Below, piece after piece: positions 31,808 through 40,237 of a stretch of 44,384 bases of DNA. The stretch spans positions 1-44,384 of the IMG/VR virus record IMGVR_UViG_3300035698_004379; one strand, given 5' to 3'. The notes under the pieces were generated by a model. It did no database searches. It had not been told where the DNA came from and saw only the letters and a program-made list of their open reading frames with translations. The position numbers were made by a program, and so were the translations under genes. The number at the start of each line of letters is the position of its first letter. Positions within the stretch are counted from its first letter, which is position 1. This DNA is from a virus.

Positions 31808-32390
31808 AAAGCTCCTCCAAGTTTTTAGGTAGCACTTGATCTCTATGACCTTGCGCTGTTATAGTTAATCGTCTCTTGTAGTCTTCAACTCCTGCATGTT
31901 TAAGTAGTCGTCTACTTGCCCACTTACCCAGATGATTTATTCCTGGATTAGTTAGCAAGCATTCCATCTTTATACTCTTAGTGGAATAGATACGCATCTC
32001 ACAATCTCTCTTCATACGTAAAGCGATGCAATCATCATTGATTCGTTTATCTAAATCAAACAAACCATCTGCTCTAGGTACATTTAGCATCACTTGTCTA
32101 ATTGCCCCCTTGACATAGTTCTTTCGCCAGATATGTATCTTAGGGTATGGCGCAAGATGCATGTCGTCACTTAGATCATCATAGTGGCCATGTAGTGCTA
32201 TGTACTTCTTAAGTGGATTAGCTAAAGCAATCTTTTCTGCGACAACTCTATAGTCACGCTTAATACATGGATTGCTGTCTCTTAGTGACTCATGCACGCA
32301 AGCAATATCAGGATGGTGATCCAACGCACTACAAATCGCAGTTGAACCGGTCCCGTATTGTGTAAACAAAAAGAATATCTTATATTCCAT
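31797..32390 (-). CDS. Sulfotransferase-like protein, 197 aa
   Basis: Residues 7-28 (FLFTQYGTGSTAICSALDHH and following) match the 5'-phosphosulfate-binding loop and helix of PAPS-dependent sulfotransferases, in which a Gly-Thr loop is followed by a helix ending HPxI. HESLRDS follows, as in Stf0-type enzymes. The rest is alpha/beta and basic. Likely role: transfer of sulfate to a sugar or small molecule. It lies in the late operon near the large glycosyltransferase, suggesting sulfated glycan on a virion protein. Key PAPS-binding Arg/Ser residues cannot be assigned with certainty. Confidence 0.65.
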   Translation of the reverse strand: MEYKIFFLFTQYGTGSTAICSALDHHPDIACVHESLRDSNPCIKRDYRVVAEKIALANPLKKYIALHGHYDDLSDDMHLAPYPKIHIWRKNYVKGAIRQVMLNVPRADGLFDLDKRINDDCIALRMKRDCEMRIYSTKSIKMECLLTNPGINHLGKWASRRLLKHAGVEDYKRRLTITAQGHRDQVLPKNLEELYGR

Positions 32391-32399
32391 AGCTCACCT

Positions 32400-32912
32400 T
32401 TAAATGTTATGAGACCCGCATTGAACTTCACACTGTAAGTTTAAGAAATCAGATGCTGCTAGTGTTGCTGATACCGGGATAATAACATTGAGTGCAGTGC
32501 CTTGTCCTGAGCTGACATGATTGACAACAGCTGCAGACATTAAATCAACGCCCGTCAGGCCATCTGCATTACCAGCCCAAGTAGCTTGCCATATAGCGAC
32601 TTCATTAGATGCCGCAGATATCGCTGCCACTTTGCGGTCTACCTCACCAAACTGGCCTACAACAGAGCCGAGAGAAGCTGCAGAGCTAAGTGTACCCACA
32701 GCAATAAAGCCGTAGATAGAACTAGTATCTGCCACTAGTCTACTCGCAAGTGAATTTAAACCGGTTGCAACAACAACGTTACTAACAAGTGACTTTTCAA
32801 TGTCACCATTTGCGCGGTGTATCTCTACGCGCCACGTAGCGTTAAGCTCCGCGCTATCTTTAAACCCATTAAAGCCGGCTGTTAAGTCCGAATCAATAGT
32901 ATTTTTCTTCAT
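32400..32912 (-). CDS. Predicted structural protein, 170 aa
   Basis: The ATG at 32912 has AAAGGTGG upstream; an upstream start at 32936 is unsupported. The protein has an Ala/Ser/Val-rich, beta-type composition (TGLNSLASRLVADTSS, VGQFGEVDRKVAAISA). It overlaps the end of the glycosyltransferase gene and may be a virion protein or an acceptor for the sugar. Confidence 0.5.
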   Translation of the reverse strand: MKKNTIDSDLTAGFNGFKDSAELNATWRVEIHRANGDIEKSLVSNVVVATGLNSLASRLVADTSSIYGFIAVGTLSSAASLGSVVGQFGEVDRKVAAISAASNEVAIWQATWAGNADGLTGVDLMSAAVVNHVSSGQGTALNVIIPVSATLAASDFLNLQCEVQCGSHNI

Positions 32913-35900
32913 AATGTTCCACCTTTGTGCTAACAATTTTATGTATGAGATCCTCGAAGTGACCCTGATTAAAGTAGTGGCCAGTTATGTCCACGCCTTT
33001 TTCACCGTCTAGTGGTCTAGTGTTGCCTATCGCAACCTTACCAGAGACCTCGAAGCCTTTACCTTTTATACGACATAGCGTCGAATAATAACCTAAAGAG
33101 TCAACAGCCATTCTAATGTCTTCGTCTACTAGCTGACTCCATAATGTAATCCCGCGATCTGCCCGTTTGTGCATCTCTTCGTTGATCGGGATACCTCGCT
33201 CCATCTCAAACTGACACATCTGAGATAAATCTCTTACCCATAAAAGCTTATCTAGCGTTCTATCAAGCTCCTCACGGTTTCTAGTCATCAAAGGTAAGTT
33301 GCGATCAAATCTACCTCTACGCTGGGCTTCTGTTGTGTAGCCACTATGCGCAAGGTTGAAATTAGACGCCGGTAGTGTCAACCCAATACCTTTATTGACT
33401 TCAATCTCTGGATGCTCATGTACGCGACCAAAGAACTGAACGCCTCTGTTGTTCCTGAACAGTCTAACTGGTAAGTCAGTCTTGACTAATCCTAGTGGCT
33501 GAACAGCAAAGTGATGTTGTGGCACCATGTAACCTTTAACTGGACTGTTGCGTGTGTGAAGGTTTATATACTCTCCTTCAAACAGTACTTCATCACAGTC
33601 TAGCCAGAAGATCCAGTCACAAGAAGCCCGGGCAATTGTTTCGTTACGTGCAGCGTCGAATCCTGTGTCTATTGCTGGCTCCATATCAAACCAATGAACG
33701 TGAGGCCATAACTTCAGGCCTTCGTTAAATGTTTCTATGATCTTTATTGTATTGTCAGATGTATTCTTGTCAACACCGATAATGATCTCATCTACGTACG
33801 GTGAGACAGAGTTCAGGCATGCTAGTATGTTAGACTCCGCGTCTTTAGCAATGATACACGCCGAGACAGTCTGACGTGGCACAACAGACTTATGCGGTGT
33901 AGTTTCTAAGAAGTCTTTAAATGGCCCTTCTTGCTCTGTCGGGTTGAACTTATATACATAGCTGCCTACGGTTTCTTTGTAGTGTGTCTGTGAAGATGGC
34001 ACAACTTTCAAATCAAACTCAGGCAAGTGTTCGTATGTATTGTGAATCTCTTCCCGATCAAAGTGCCAAAGATGTGCACGCCACGGGTGTTCTTTCTCGT
34101 AGCCAATCGCTTCCCAAGGTCCAAACGGTGTAGTGACAATAAAGATGCCACCGGGGTTCAAGCTAAGACGCAATGCATTTAAGATCCGATGTGGATCTGG
34201 GACATGCTCTAAAATCTCGCCCAGCAAAATGATATCAAACTTCTCATTGTGTGAGAAAGGCCCAATACCATTCTTAACATGGCCTAAAACAAAGTTGACG
34301 CGATCAGACAGCTCAGCTTCAATAGCATTCTGCTCAGCATACTTAATATTAGTTGTTGAGATATCCATACCAGTTACGTGTAAATGCGGGTTTCTAACAG
34401 CTAAGTTTAAACTGTAGTGGCCATGCGCGCAGCCGTAGTCTAATAGTTTAGGGATATCACTGCGATCAAGTATATGTTTATCAACCATATTATTAACCGC
34501 TCTGAACCGTTGCTCATACTCTAAATCTTTTAAACTAAAGCTAACATGCTTCTCTGTATCCTCGCGCGCGTAATACTCATTATAGTATTCGTCGTAAGCT
34601 TCATCTGAATCCGCAAACTTATAAAGCTCGTCTAGCTCTTCTAAGCAGCGACTCATTACAGGGCCTTGATGCTCAAAGTCTTGGCGATCTTGTTTGACCA
34701 TCTTTTTAAGACGCATAATATCAGAGTTGCGGATCATCTGACGAGCCACGGCTACTTTGTTGCTTGACAGTTCAGCAATGATTGACTCTGCCAAGGTAGC
34801 AAGCTCGTAAGCAGAGTTACTCCAACTGTAATAAGATGCGCAGTCTTTTTGCTTTGCAGCAAACTTAGCATAGCGCTTAGTATCTTTCTTAAAGCTCAAT
34901 ACTTCTTTTACAAATCTATTTAAGTCAACAGTACCATCTTCTTGAAGTGAGACGAGCATAGCACCTGAATCAACATTCTTATTGCATGTCTCAGGTAATG
35001 CTGCAACGCGTGAAGACAAGAAAGGAACACCTGCTGCCATTGACTCCATTGCAGTGATACATGAAGTCTCTTCGAATGTTGTAGGATAACAATACATATC
35101 AACTGACTTCTGAAGTCGAGCAAGATTGTCCTTAGTCAACGCGCCTAAGTTTGTAACATTAGGCAGGTCTTGACATCTACGCCATAGCATTTCGTAGTAC
35201 TGCTTCATAGCTGATGTTGTATTGTCATAGCCACACACAAACAAATGCACGTCCGGGTCTTTCTCTGCAAGCATTTCCATTATGCCGCCGGGTTTAACTA
35301 AGTTCTCAAGGCCACGTTCAGGTCTTGATGAATAAAGTAGATTGAATTTAGATGACATGTCTTCCATGCCTTGACGCTTACCAGTTGCAGCGTCAACAAA
35401 ACCTGTAATAGGTTCGACGTCCTCATACATATCACAGTCAATGCCATTAGGCACCACGCTTATTGCATCTTTGTCAAGCCCATACACTTTAGCAACTTGA
35501 GTCTTATGAAACTCAGATACACATAATATTTTATCTATATTGTATAGTTGAGACAACGCGGGTTGCACTGCTCTATATAAAGCGAGATCGTGCAACCACC
35601 AAAAATTGACTTTAGATAGGTATCTTGCAGTAAACGCGTTTAGTGCTCTTTGAATTACAAGAACATCATGAGGCGTGTTACACGCAAAGATATCAAATAG
35701 CTCACCAAGAGGATTAGACTTTGATTGATTGCCCATCCAGACATAGCGAACACCGTCAACTATCCCCTCTTCTTTTGAGCCAGTGAAGACTGTTACTTTA
35801 TGCCCTTGTAGTGCGAGGTGCTTAGCAACATAGTACGCTGCTGATTCGCTGCCACCTAGAGAGCGCTCTTTTATTGTGTTACCGTTGAAGGCCATGCCAC

Positions 35901-35922
35901 CACAGTGTAGTACGATAAACAT
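32893..35922 (-). CDS. Trifunctional protein: GT4, SAM methyltransferase and GT2
   Basis: The 1009-residue protein has three enzymatic modules. Residues 1 to about 390 form a GT4-type glycosyltransferase (GGSES at 23-27, VPNGID 157-162, Glu285 and Glu293 in an Ex7E-like site). About 490-650 is a class I methyltransferase (LLDYGCAHGHYS at 493-504). About 685-880 is a GT2 glycosyltransferase (VSACIIAKDAESN at 686-698, DCDE at 775-778). The likely job is to build a short methylated glycan. Gene order, between capsid and connector genes, points to virion decoration, though host-surface modification is possible. No acceptor is known. Confidence 0.8.
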   Translation of the reverse strand: MFIVLHCGGMAFNGNTIKERSLGGSESAAYYVAKHLALQGHKVTVFTGSKEEGIVDGVRYVWMGNQSKSNPLGELFDIFACNTPHDVLVIQRALNAFTARYLSKVNFWWLHDLALYRAVQPALSQLYNIDKILCVSEFHKTQVAKVYGLDKDAISVVPNGIDCDMYEDVEPITGFVDAATGKRQGMEDMSSKFNLLYSSRPERGLENLVKPGGIMEMLAEKDPDVHLFVCGYDNTTSAMKQYYEMLWRRCQDLPNVTNLGALTKDNLARLQKSVDMYCYPTTFEETSCITAMESMAAGVPFLSSRVAALPETCNKNVDSGAMLVSLQEDGTVDLNRFVKEVLSFKKDTKRYAKFAAKQKDCASYYSWSNSAYELATLAESIIAELSSNKVAVARQMIRNSDIMRLKKMVKQDRQDFEHQGPVMSRCLEELDELYKFADSDEAYDEYYNEYYAREDTEKHVSFSLKDLEYEQRFRAVNNMVDKHILDRSDIPKLLDYGCAHGHYSLNLAVRNPHLHVTGMDISTTNIKYAEQNAIEAELSDRVNFVLGHVKNGIGPFSHNEKFDIILLGEILEHVPDPHRILNALRLSLNPGGIFIVTTPFGPWEAIGYEKEHPWRAHLWHFDREEIHNTYEHLPEFDLKVVPSSQTHYKETVGSYVYKFNPTEQEGPFKDFLETTPHKSVVPRQTVSACIIAKDAESNILACLNSVSPYVDEIIIGVDKNTSDNTIKIIETFNEGLKLWPHVHWFDMEPAIDTGFDAARNETIARASCDWIFWLDCDEVLFEGEYINLHTRNSPVKGYMVPQHHFAVQPLGLVKTDLPVRLFRNNRGVQFFGRVHEHPEIEVNKGIGLTLPASNFNLAHSGYTTEAQRRGRFDRNLPLMTRNREELDRTLDKLLWVRDLSQMCQFEMERGIPINEEMHKRADRGITLWSQLVDEDIRMAVDSLGYYSTLCRIKGKGFEVSGKVAIGNTRPLDGEKGVDITGHYFNQGHFEDLIHKIVSTKVEHYEEKYY

Positions 35923-35950
35923 TTATTAATCTCCTATCTTATAGGTTTAG

Positions 35951-36256
35951 TTATGAAGTCAATGTTGCCCAGATGCGGTCTCTATCTTCTGCAGAGACTT
36001 TGCCTTCTACGCCCGCTGCTTTGAGCGCATCATTAATAGCTTTTACTGTAGGCGCATTATTAGCATCCCACAATTCAAGCGTATCCGTGTCTAGCCCTCT
36101 CACAATATCTTCGATCACTGTGTCGTCTAGCTTATTCGTAGGTGGCTCGACTTCTGTCTCCATTGGTTTAGTTGGATCTGCAAGGGAACCTTTACCGTCA
36201 ACGATTAGATGCTTCTCTAAATCATGATTTGCTTTTTTTATAATTCGAATCGCCAT
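35951..36256 (-). CDS. Hypothetical protein, 101 aa
   Basis: Basic N-terminus (MAIRIIKKANHDLEKH), a Pro/Thr/Glu-rich middle, then a helical C-terminal domain (NAPTVKAINDALKAAGV and AEDRDRIWATL). It may be a head-completion or DNA-binding adaptor protein, since it lies near the capsid gene. The role is inferred only from position. Confidence 0.5.
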   Translation of the reverse strand: MAIRIIKKANHDLEKHLIVDGKGSLADPTKPMETEVEPPTNKLDDTVIEDIVRGLDTDTLELWDANNAPTVKAINDALKAAGVEGKVSAEDRDRIWATLTS

Positions 36257-36287
36257 TTTATTTCTTACCTCATCTATTTTAATTTAA

Positions 36288-36515
36288 TTACATTCCGCCA
36301 GAACCACCACCACACACAGCATACTTTTCGCATATTTGCTGGTTGGTCATGTTCTTTTGGTCAATTACTTTTTGGGCTTCACGCGCAGCAAACTCAGCTT
36401 CACATGTTGTTTTCCACTCTGGCAAGTTGCAATCTTTCCAGGCCGCTTCTGTCTGATCATTGCTAAAAGCAGTGCTTACACCGAATGCTAAGACAACTAA
36501 TAATAAATATTTCAT
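36288..36515 (-). CDS. Small secreted Cys-rich protein, 75 aa
   Basis: A signal peptide (MKYLLLVVLAFGVSTAFS) precedes a short mature part with four cysteines, in CNLPEWKTTC and an ICEKYAVC pair, and a Gly-rich end. Export of a disulfide-bonded peptide is likely. It is unusual in a capsid operon, so it could block superinfection or act in the envelope. The gene lies just after a predicted terminator. Confidence 0.6.
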   Translation of the reverse strand: MKYLLLVVLAFGVSTAFSNDQTEAAWKDCNLPEWKTTCEAEFAAREAQKVIDQKNMTNQQICEKYAVCGGGSGGM

Positions 36516-36532
36516 CTATGTTCTCCTAAAAT

Positions 36533-36557
36533 GAGGAGCCCCGTTATGGAGCCCCTC
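36533..36557 (-). terminator. Factor-independent-like terminator behind the capsid gene
   Basis: The transcript can form a 10-bp stem, GAGGGGCUCC with GGGGCUCCUC, around a 5-nt loop and followed by AUUUU. It starts 10 bases after the capsid stop. A partial terminator here would make more capsid mRNA than downstream mRNA. The T-run is short (4), so it may be leaky. Confidence 0.6.
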
Positions 36558-36566
36558 GTTACTTTA

Positions 36567-37562
36567 CTATGAAGAGCTGTTGACGTTAGTCAATAGACCA
36601 GCATACTCACTACCTGTGATTTTCTCATCTTGGTAGTAACCAATCTCAACATCTTGAGATTTAGTACGGCTGTCATACGGATGACGCTCGGCTTGCAGTT
36701 GTGGCAAACCAGGTGCTGACCATCTGAATGAGTAACCGAATGAAGGACGCTCAATAGTAGGACTTGGCGGCTTATAGAGTACAAGCACGTTGTTATCCCA
36801 AACTTTAGAAAGCGACTCGTTAAGACCTTCGTCACCAGTGTTCTGATACGCACCACCAACTAGGATCTGATCTACTTCTAGTAGACTCTTAACAGCGTCA
36901 ACAGATGGGTAACCGCCACCGTTGTTGTTACCAAAGATCAAGTTGCGCACATCATTGTGACGGCGGAACTGTCTCCACGCTTCAATACCAAACACTGCAG
37001 TATTAGGTCTCATAGTACAAGCATCTTGAACCGTGTCCATAATACTGTTAATGTCACCAAGTGGATCTGCATTTGAGGTCACCCAAGAAGATGCAACGGC
37101 AGCGTTGTTACCAACGTTAGAAGTTGAGTTTACTTGAGAAGCAACACGCACTTCCATATCTAACATCAAGTGGTCCATGATTAACTCACCACGACCGTTG
37201 ATAATCTTACTAAGATAGATAGGGTCTGCGTTCGCTCTGTCTTCAATTACTACAGGTGAGTACAACGCATAGTTCTTAGCGAAGTATGTATCACTTGACA
37301 CGTTCTGGTCAACTCGATTAGCTCGTGTTCCCGGCGCGCGTGTAGTAGTCTGACGACGTAGCTTATCAGATCGTGAAAAGATAGTGTATAGATCGGACTG
37401 CTTACCCACTGGTACAACTGGGAAAATCATGTCAGCAATAAAGCCTTCAGGACGGTATCCCATTGCAACATTAGAAAGTGTCTGGTCAATGTGAATGTCA
37501 TGACCTGTTGCGCTAAAACTTCTACGCGCGTTAGGGCTATGACCCTTTACTATAATATCCAT
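36567..37562 (-). CDS. Major capsid protein, HK97 fold
   Basis: The 331-residue protein has the layout of HK97-fold major capsid proteins: N-terminal region, then YSPVVIEDRANADP, an E-loop/A-domain core with NTAVFGIEAWRQF, and a C-terminal GYSFRWSAPGLPQ and YYQDEKITG end. It forms the icosahedral shell. It follows the decoration gene in late order and is followed by a hairpin terminator. Confidence 0.85.
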   Translation of the reverse strand: MDIIVKGHSPNARRSFSATGHDIHIDQTLSNVAMGYRPEGFIADMIFPVVPVGKQSDLYTIFSRSDKLRRQTTTRAPGTRANRVDQNVSSDTYFAKNYALYSPVVIEDRANADPIYLSKIINGRGELIMDHLMLDMEVRVASQVNSTSNVGNNAAVASSWVTSNADPLGDINSIMDTVQDACTMRPNTAVFGIEAWRQFRRHNDVRNLIFGNNNGGGYPSVDAVKSLLEVDQILVGGAYQNTGDEGLNESLSKVWDNNVLVLYKPPSPTIERPSFGYSFRWSAPGLPQLQAERHPYDSRTKSQDVEIGYYQDEKITGSEYAGLLTNVNSSS

Positions 37563-37576
37563 TAATCAATCTCCCT

Positions 37577-37918
37577 TTATGCGCGGTTAATTAAGTTAAA
37601 TACGCCTTCAGTGATCCCACCCGATGCAACTGAATGCAAAGAGTAACCACATGATGGAGCACCGGAAGCAGCCGAGGCCATGAAGCCATTTGCTGCTGTG
37701 TCTAAACGACCGCCTGCGGATATTGCACCACCGGCTTTATATTTAGAACGCCCTGCTGTAAGAAGACTTGCATCTTCACCAGACTTTGGCTTGTTTTGCA
37801 GAAGTCCAACAGCAACAAAGCCGTTACCTGCAATCGTGCCATCAATCTCTACAGCGTGATACTGAGACCCGCTTAGGTCTTGGCCAGCATCAACACTTAT
37901 GATAATGTCCTGATTCAT
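37577..37918 (-). CDS. Capsid decoration protein (DUF2190-like)
   Basis: A 113-residue, Gly/Ala-rich beta protein with the family features SGSQYHAVEIDG, AVGLLQNKPKSGEDASL and GGAISAGGRLDTAANG. DUF2190-type proteins sit on or stabilise the capsid surface. Its place between protease/scaffold and capsid genes agrees. Confidence 0.75.
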   Translation of the reverse strand: MNQDIIISVDAGQDLSGSQYHAVEIDGTIAGNGFVAVGLLQNKPKSGEDASLLTAGRSKYKAGGAISAGGRLDTAANGFMASAASGAPSCGYSLHSVASGGITEGVFNLINRA

Positions 37919-37927
37919 TTATGCCTC

Positions 37928-38452
37928 CTAAGCAGTTAAGTCTTGATCAGCCCACTCTTGCGCTAATTCGGGATTCTCATCCATCGCAAGTTCTAGAGCT
38001 TGTGAGTAAGATACTTTCTGACCGGCTTGAATCTTCTTAGCAGCTAAATTAAGCTGTTGGTCAGGTGTACCACCTCTGTTAGTGTTTGAGAACTGCTGTT
38101 TGCGACCTTGTTCTGTAGTGTCCACAGTTTTAGTGTCCTCGTCTAGTTTAGCCATGAATAAAGAGATAGCACTAAACTTAATCTCAATGTTATCTTCGGT
38201 CACGTCTTTGTTTAGCTCTTCACGCATAGCTGGAGAAATGTGATCTGCTTTAACTAGCTTCTCACAATCCGCTGAGAACTTCTCTTTGCGTGCAGTGAAC
38301 TTGGCAAGCTTATCATCAGCTTCACGCTTTTCAGCGGCGTCTTTTAGCACCTTGTTCTCTGTCGCAAGCGTCTTGTTCTGCACTGAGAACTCCGATTGCT
38401 TACTTTCTAGCGCTTCGATCTTCTCTAGCGCTTTCTTTAATTCCGGATCCAT
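37928..38452 (-). CDS. Nested scaffolding protein (internal start in protease gene)
   Basis: The Met178 codon at 38452 is preceded by GAGGAGG at the correct distance, better than most starts in the window. Translation gives a 174-residue coiled-coil protein starting MDPELKKALEKIEALE. Same-frame scaffold proteins nested in the 3' part of protease genes are known from lambda (C/Nu3) and Mu (I/Z). Confidence 0.75.
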   Translation of the reverse strand: MDPELKKALEKIEALESKQSEFSVQNKTLATENKVLKDAAEKREADDKLAKFTARKEKFSADCEKLVKADHISPAMREELNKDVTEDNIEIKFSAISLFMAKLDEDTKTVDTTEQGRKQQFSNTNRGGTPDQQLNLAAKKIQAGQKVSYSQALELAMDENPELAQEWADQDLTA

Positions 38453-38983
38453 TGAATCCTCCTCATTAATATTAAAAGATAATTTATTTGCAAACTTGAG
38501 GCCCTCGGTCTCTTGATCACTTGCAAAATACTTACCAAGGTCATTCAAGTTATTCACAGCTGGAAGTTGAGCACCAAGAAGTGCGACGCCAGTTAGAACA
38601 AAGGGAAGTCGTTGGCCCTTGTAGGTTACGTCCTCATACATTTCAACGGATACCGTTCTATACATGCCTTTTTGGATTGCAGTCATAACAATGGGGCTCG
38701 ATATACTAAACACAGCCTCAAGCTTCGCAGGATTCTTAGTGTCGTTTAAAACAACATCTGTCATCCATCCGATAGCGGGCTCACCGTCAGTATATGGCTG
38801 GTCATCATCATGGCCAAGTTTTAAAGGTAGTTTTAAAACGTCCTTTAGTACGTTATACGCTTTGACCATCTCTTTGAGATCATCGACAGAGAACTTCTTG
38901 CCATTCCAAACACCGGCTGAAAAGATCTCTTGTCTTATCTCACTCTTGGACTGATCCAAAAACAATAAGTTGTGTATGTTCAT
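37928..38983 (-). CDS. Capsid maturation protease with fused scaffold (Mu gpI-like)
   Basis: Residues 1 to about 155 resemble Mu gpI-type proteases (LPLKLGHDDDQPYTDGEPAIGW with candidate His near 58, and a later RTVSVEMY Ser). Then come a linker and a helical scaffolding part (about 178-350) rich in Lys and Glu. The protease trims head proteins after assembly, and the scaffold guides shell formation. An internal ATG with a strong site gives the scaffold alone (37928-38452). Confidence 0.75.
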   Translation of the reverse strand: MNIHNLLFLDQSKSEIRQEIFSAGVWNGKKFSVDDLKEMVKAYNVLKDVLKLPLKLGHDDDQPYTDGEPAIGWMTDVVLNDTKNPAKLEAVFSISSPIVMTAIQKGMYRTVSVEMYEDVTYKGQRLPFVLTGVALLGAQLPAVNNLNDLGKYFASDQETEGLKFANKLSFNINEEDSMDPELKKALEKIEALESKQSEFSVQNKTLATENKVLKDAAEKREADDKLAKFTARKEKFSADCEKLVKADHISPAMREELNKDVTEDNIEIKFSAISLFMAKLDEDTKTVDTTEQGRKQQFSNTNRGGTPDQQLNLAAKKIQAGQKVSYSQALELAMDENPELAQEWADQDLTA

Positions 38984-38988
38984 AGAAA

Positions 38989-39177
38989 TTACTCCTGAAC
39001 CCTTTTTCTTATATCATCTAGGTTGCTCTGAATAGCGGTATCAAAGACGGACATATCAATGTCACGACCTTCAGACGCTGCTAATCTAACCTCTCTTAAG
39101 AACTCAGCCTCAGCAATACGGGTTTCAATCATATAGTTGAGCACTTGATCTATTCTGTCACTTGCTTTATTCGCCAT
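38989..39177 (-). CDS. Small helical protein, 62 aa
   Basis: A short, acidic, helical protein (SDRIDQVLNYMIETRIAEAE) in the head-gene block, just upstream of the protease. It may be an assembly chaperone or minor head factor. No family was recognised. Confidence 0.5.
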   Translation of the reverse strand: MANKASDRIDQVLNYMIETRIAEAEFLREVRLAASEGRDIDMSVFDTAIQSNLDDIRKRVQE

Positions 39178-39187
39178 GTGTGGCCTC

Positions 39188-39559
39188 CTAGTTGCCTGTT
39201 AATATAAGAAGGTCTCGCACAATCATGAGCGCAGACTCTCTATTTGTTTCACCAGCTAGCAACTTAAACTCGCTTACGTTGATAGTCGCTAAGCTTAGCT
39301 TGTCATTAGCCTCTTCAATCTTGTCGACATACTCAAGTGCTTGGGTATCTGTTACTTGACCGGCTAAATGCATCTTGTTTAAAGTTGAAGACGCTGCTTT
39401 AATACGGGCTTTGACTGCCAATATCCTACCTTGCGCAGATTCTACTAAGACCTGCTCTTCAGCAGTAAGTGGAACTGGATCACCTCCTAATATGCTTGAA
39501 GTACCGCAGCCCGTCAATAAGGCTACGCATAAGACGCTCGTTAAAAGAAAGTATTTCAT
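39188..39559 (-). CDS. Predicted lipoprotein, 123 aa
   Basis: A signal peptide ends in the lipobox LLTGC (Cys18), so the protein should be anchored to a membrane by lipid. The mature part is mainly a long helix (VLVESAQGRILAVKARIKAAS, then YVDKIEEANDKL). In the head operon this is odd. It may exclude superinfection or serve as an outer spanin, but it is far from the lysis genes. Confidence 0.6.
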   Translation of the reverse strand: MKYFLLTSVLCVALLTGCGTSSILGGDPVPLTAEEQVLVESAQGRILAVKARIKAASSTLNKMHLAGQVTDTQALEYVDKIEEANDKLSLATINVSEFKLLAGETNRESALMIVRDLLILTGN

Positions 39560-40237
39560 CTATTTGACTCCTATATGATTAAATGATAATGTTAACCAGT
39601 AATCTAAAGACAACTGATTCTTAAAGATGCCACTGTGGCCGTGCACCGACATACCAGGGTGCGCGTTCAACACGTCCTTAGTATCTTGCTGCATCACACG
39701 CAGTGAATCATCTTGCAAAGCATACGGGCCATCAAATCCTTCCTGACCTGCGCTACCCCACATATGCTTGCCGTACTTCATACGCGAATAAGGCAAGAAG
39801 TTAACAAAGCCTCGCCACCAACCAGCAAGGTGCTCAGTTACAAAGTCCCCTGAGTTATGTAGGCATACAAACTTCTTAGCATAGCTATCTGCAAACAAAA
39901 CTTCTTTATTAAGTGCTGGATTAATAAAGATCGCGCCGTCTACAATGAGTCTGTAATCACGCATAGCTTCATATGTAATCGCGCAGCCATTAGAGTGCGC
40001 CACAATGATAACCTTGTGACCGTCTGACCTTAATAATGTAATATGCTTGGCGATCTGCTTAGCTACACGTGTATTAAGTCTACGCAATCTGATCAAACCC
40101 ACCCAGCCGTAGTCATGGTCGTAGGGTATCATGTCATAGAGCTCGCGGGCTAGCGGCTTAATCTGATCAACAGTAGCGTAGCCACCATCTTTAACATTAA
40201 AGCCATGAAGCAAGAAGCATATTGTCTGTTTATCCAT
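39560..40237 (-). CDS. Alpha/beta hydrolase, 225 aa
   Basis: LLHGFN near the start (residues 9-14) provides the oxyanion hole and AHSNG at 80-84 carries the nucleophile Ser82. NPALN, HNSGD and the C-terminal histidines fit the alpha/beta hydrolase fold. Substrate is unknown. The gene starts directly after the portal stop (one-base overlap) and lies before the lipoprotein gene. Such an enzyme is unusual among head genes; it could cleave host lipids or surface esters. Confidence 0.7.
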   Translation of the reverse strand: MDKQTICFLLHGFNVKDGGYATVDQIKPLARELYDMIPYDHDYGWVGLIRLRRLNTRVAKQIAKHITLLRSDGHKVIIVAHSNGCAITYEAMRDYRLIVDGAIFINPALNKEVLFADSYAKKFVCLHNSGDFVTEHLAGWWRGFVNFLPYSRMKYGKHMWGSAGQEGFDGPYALQDDSLRVMQQDTKDVLNAHPGMSVHGHSGIFKNQLSLDYWLTLSFNHIGVK

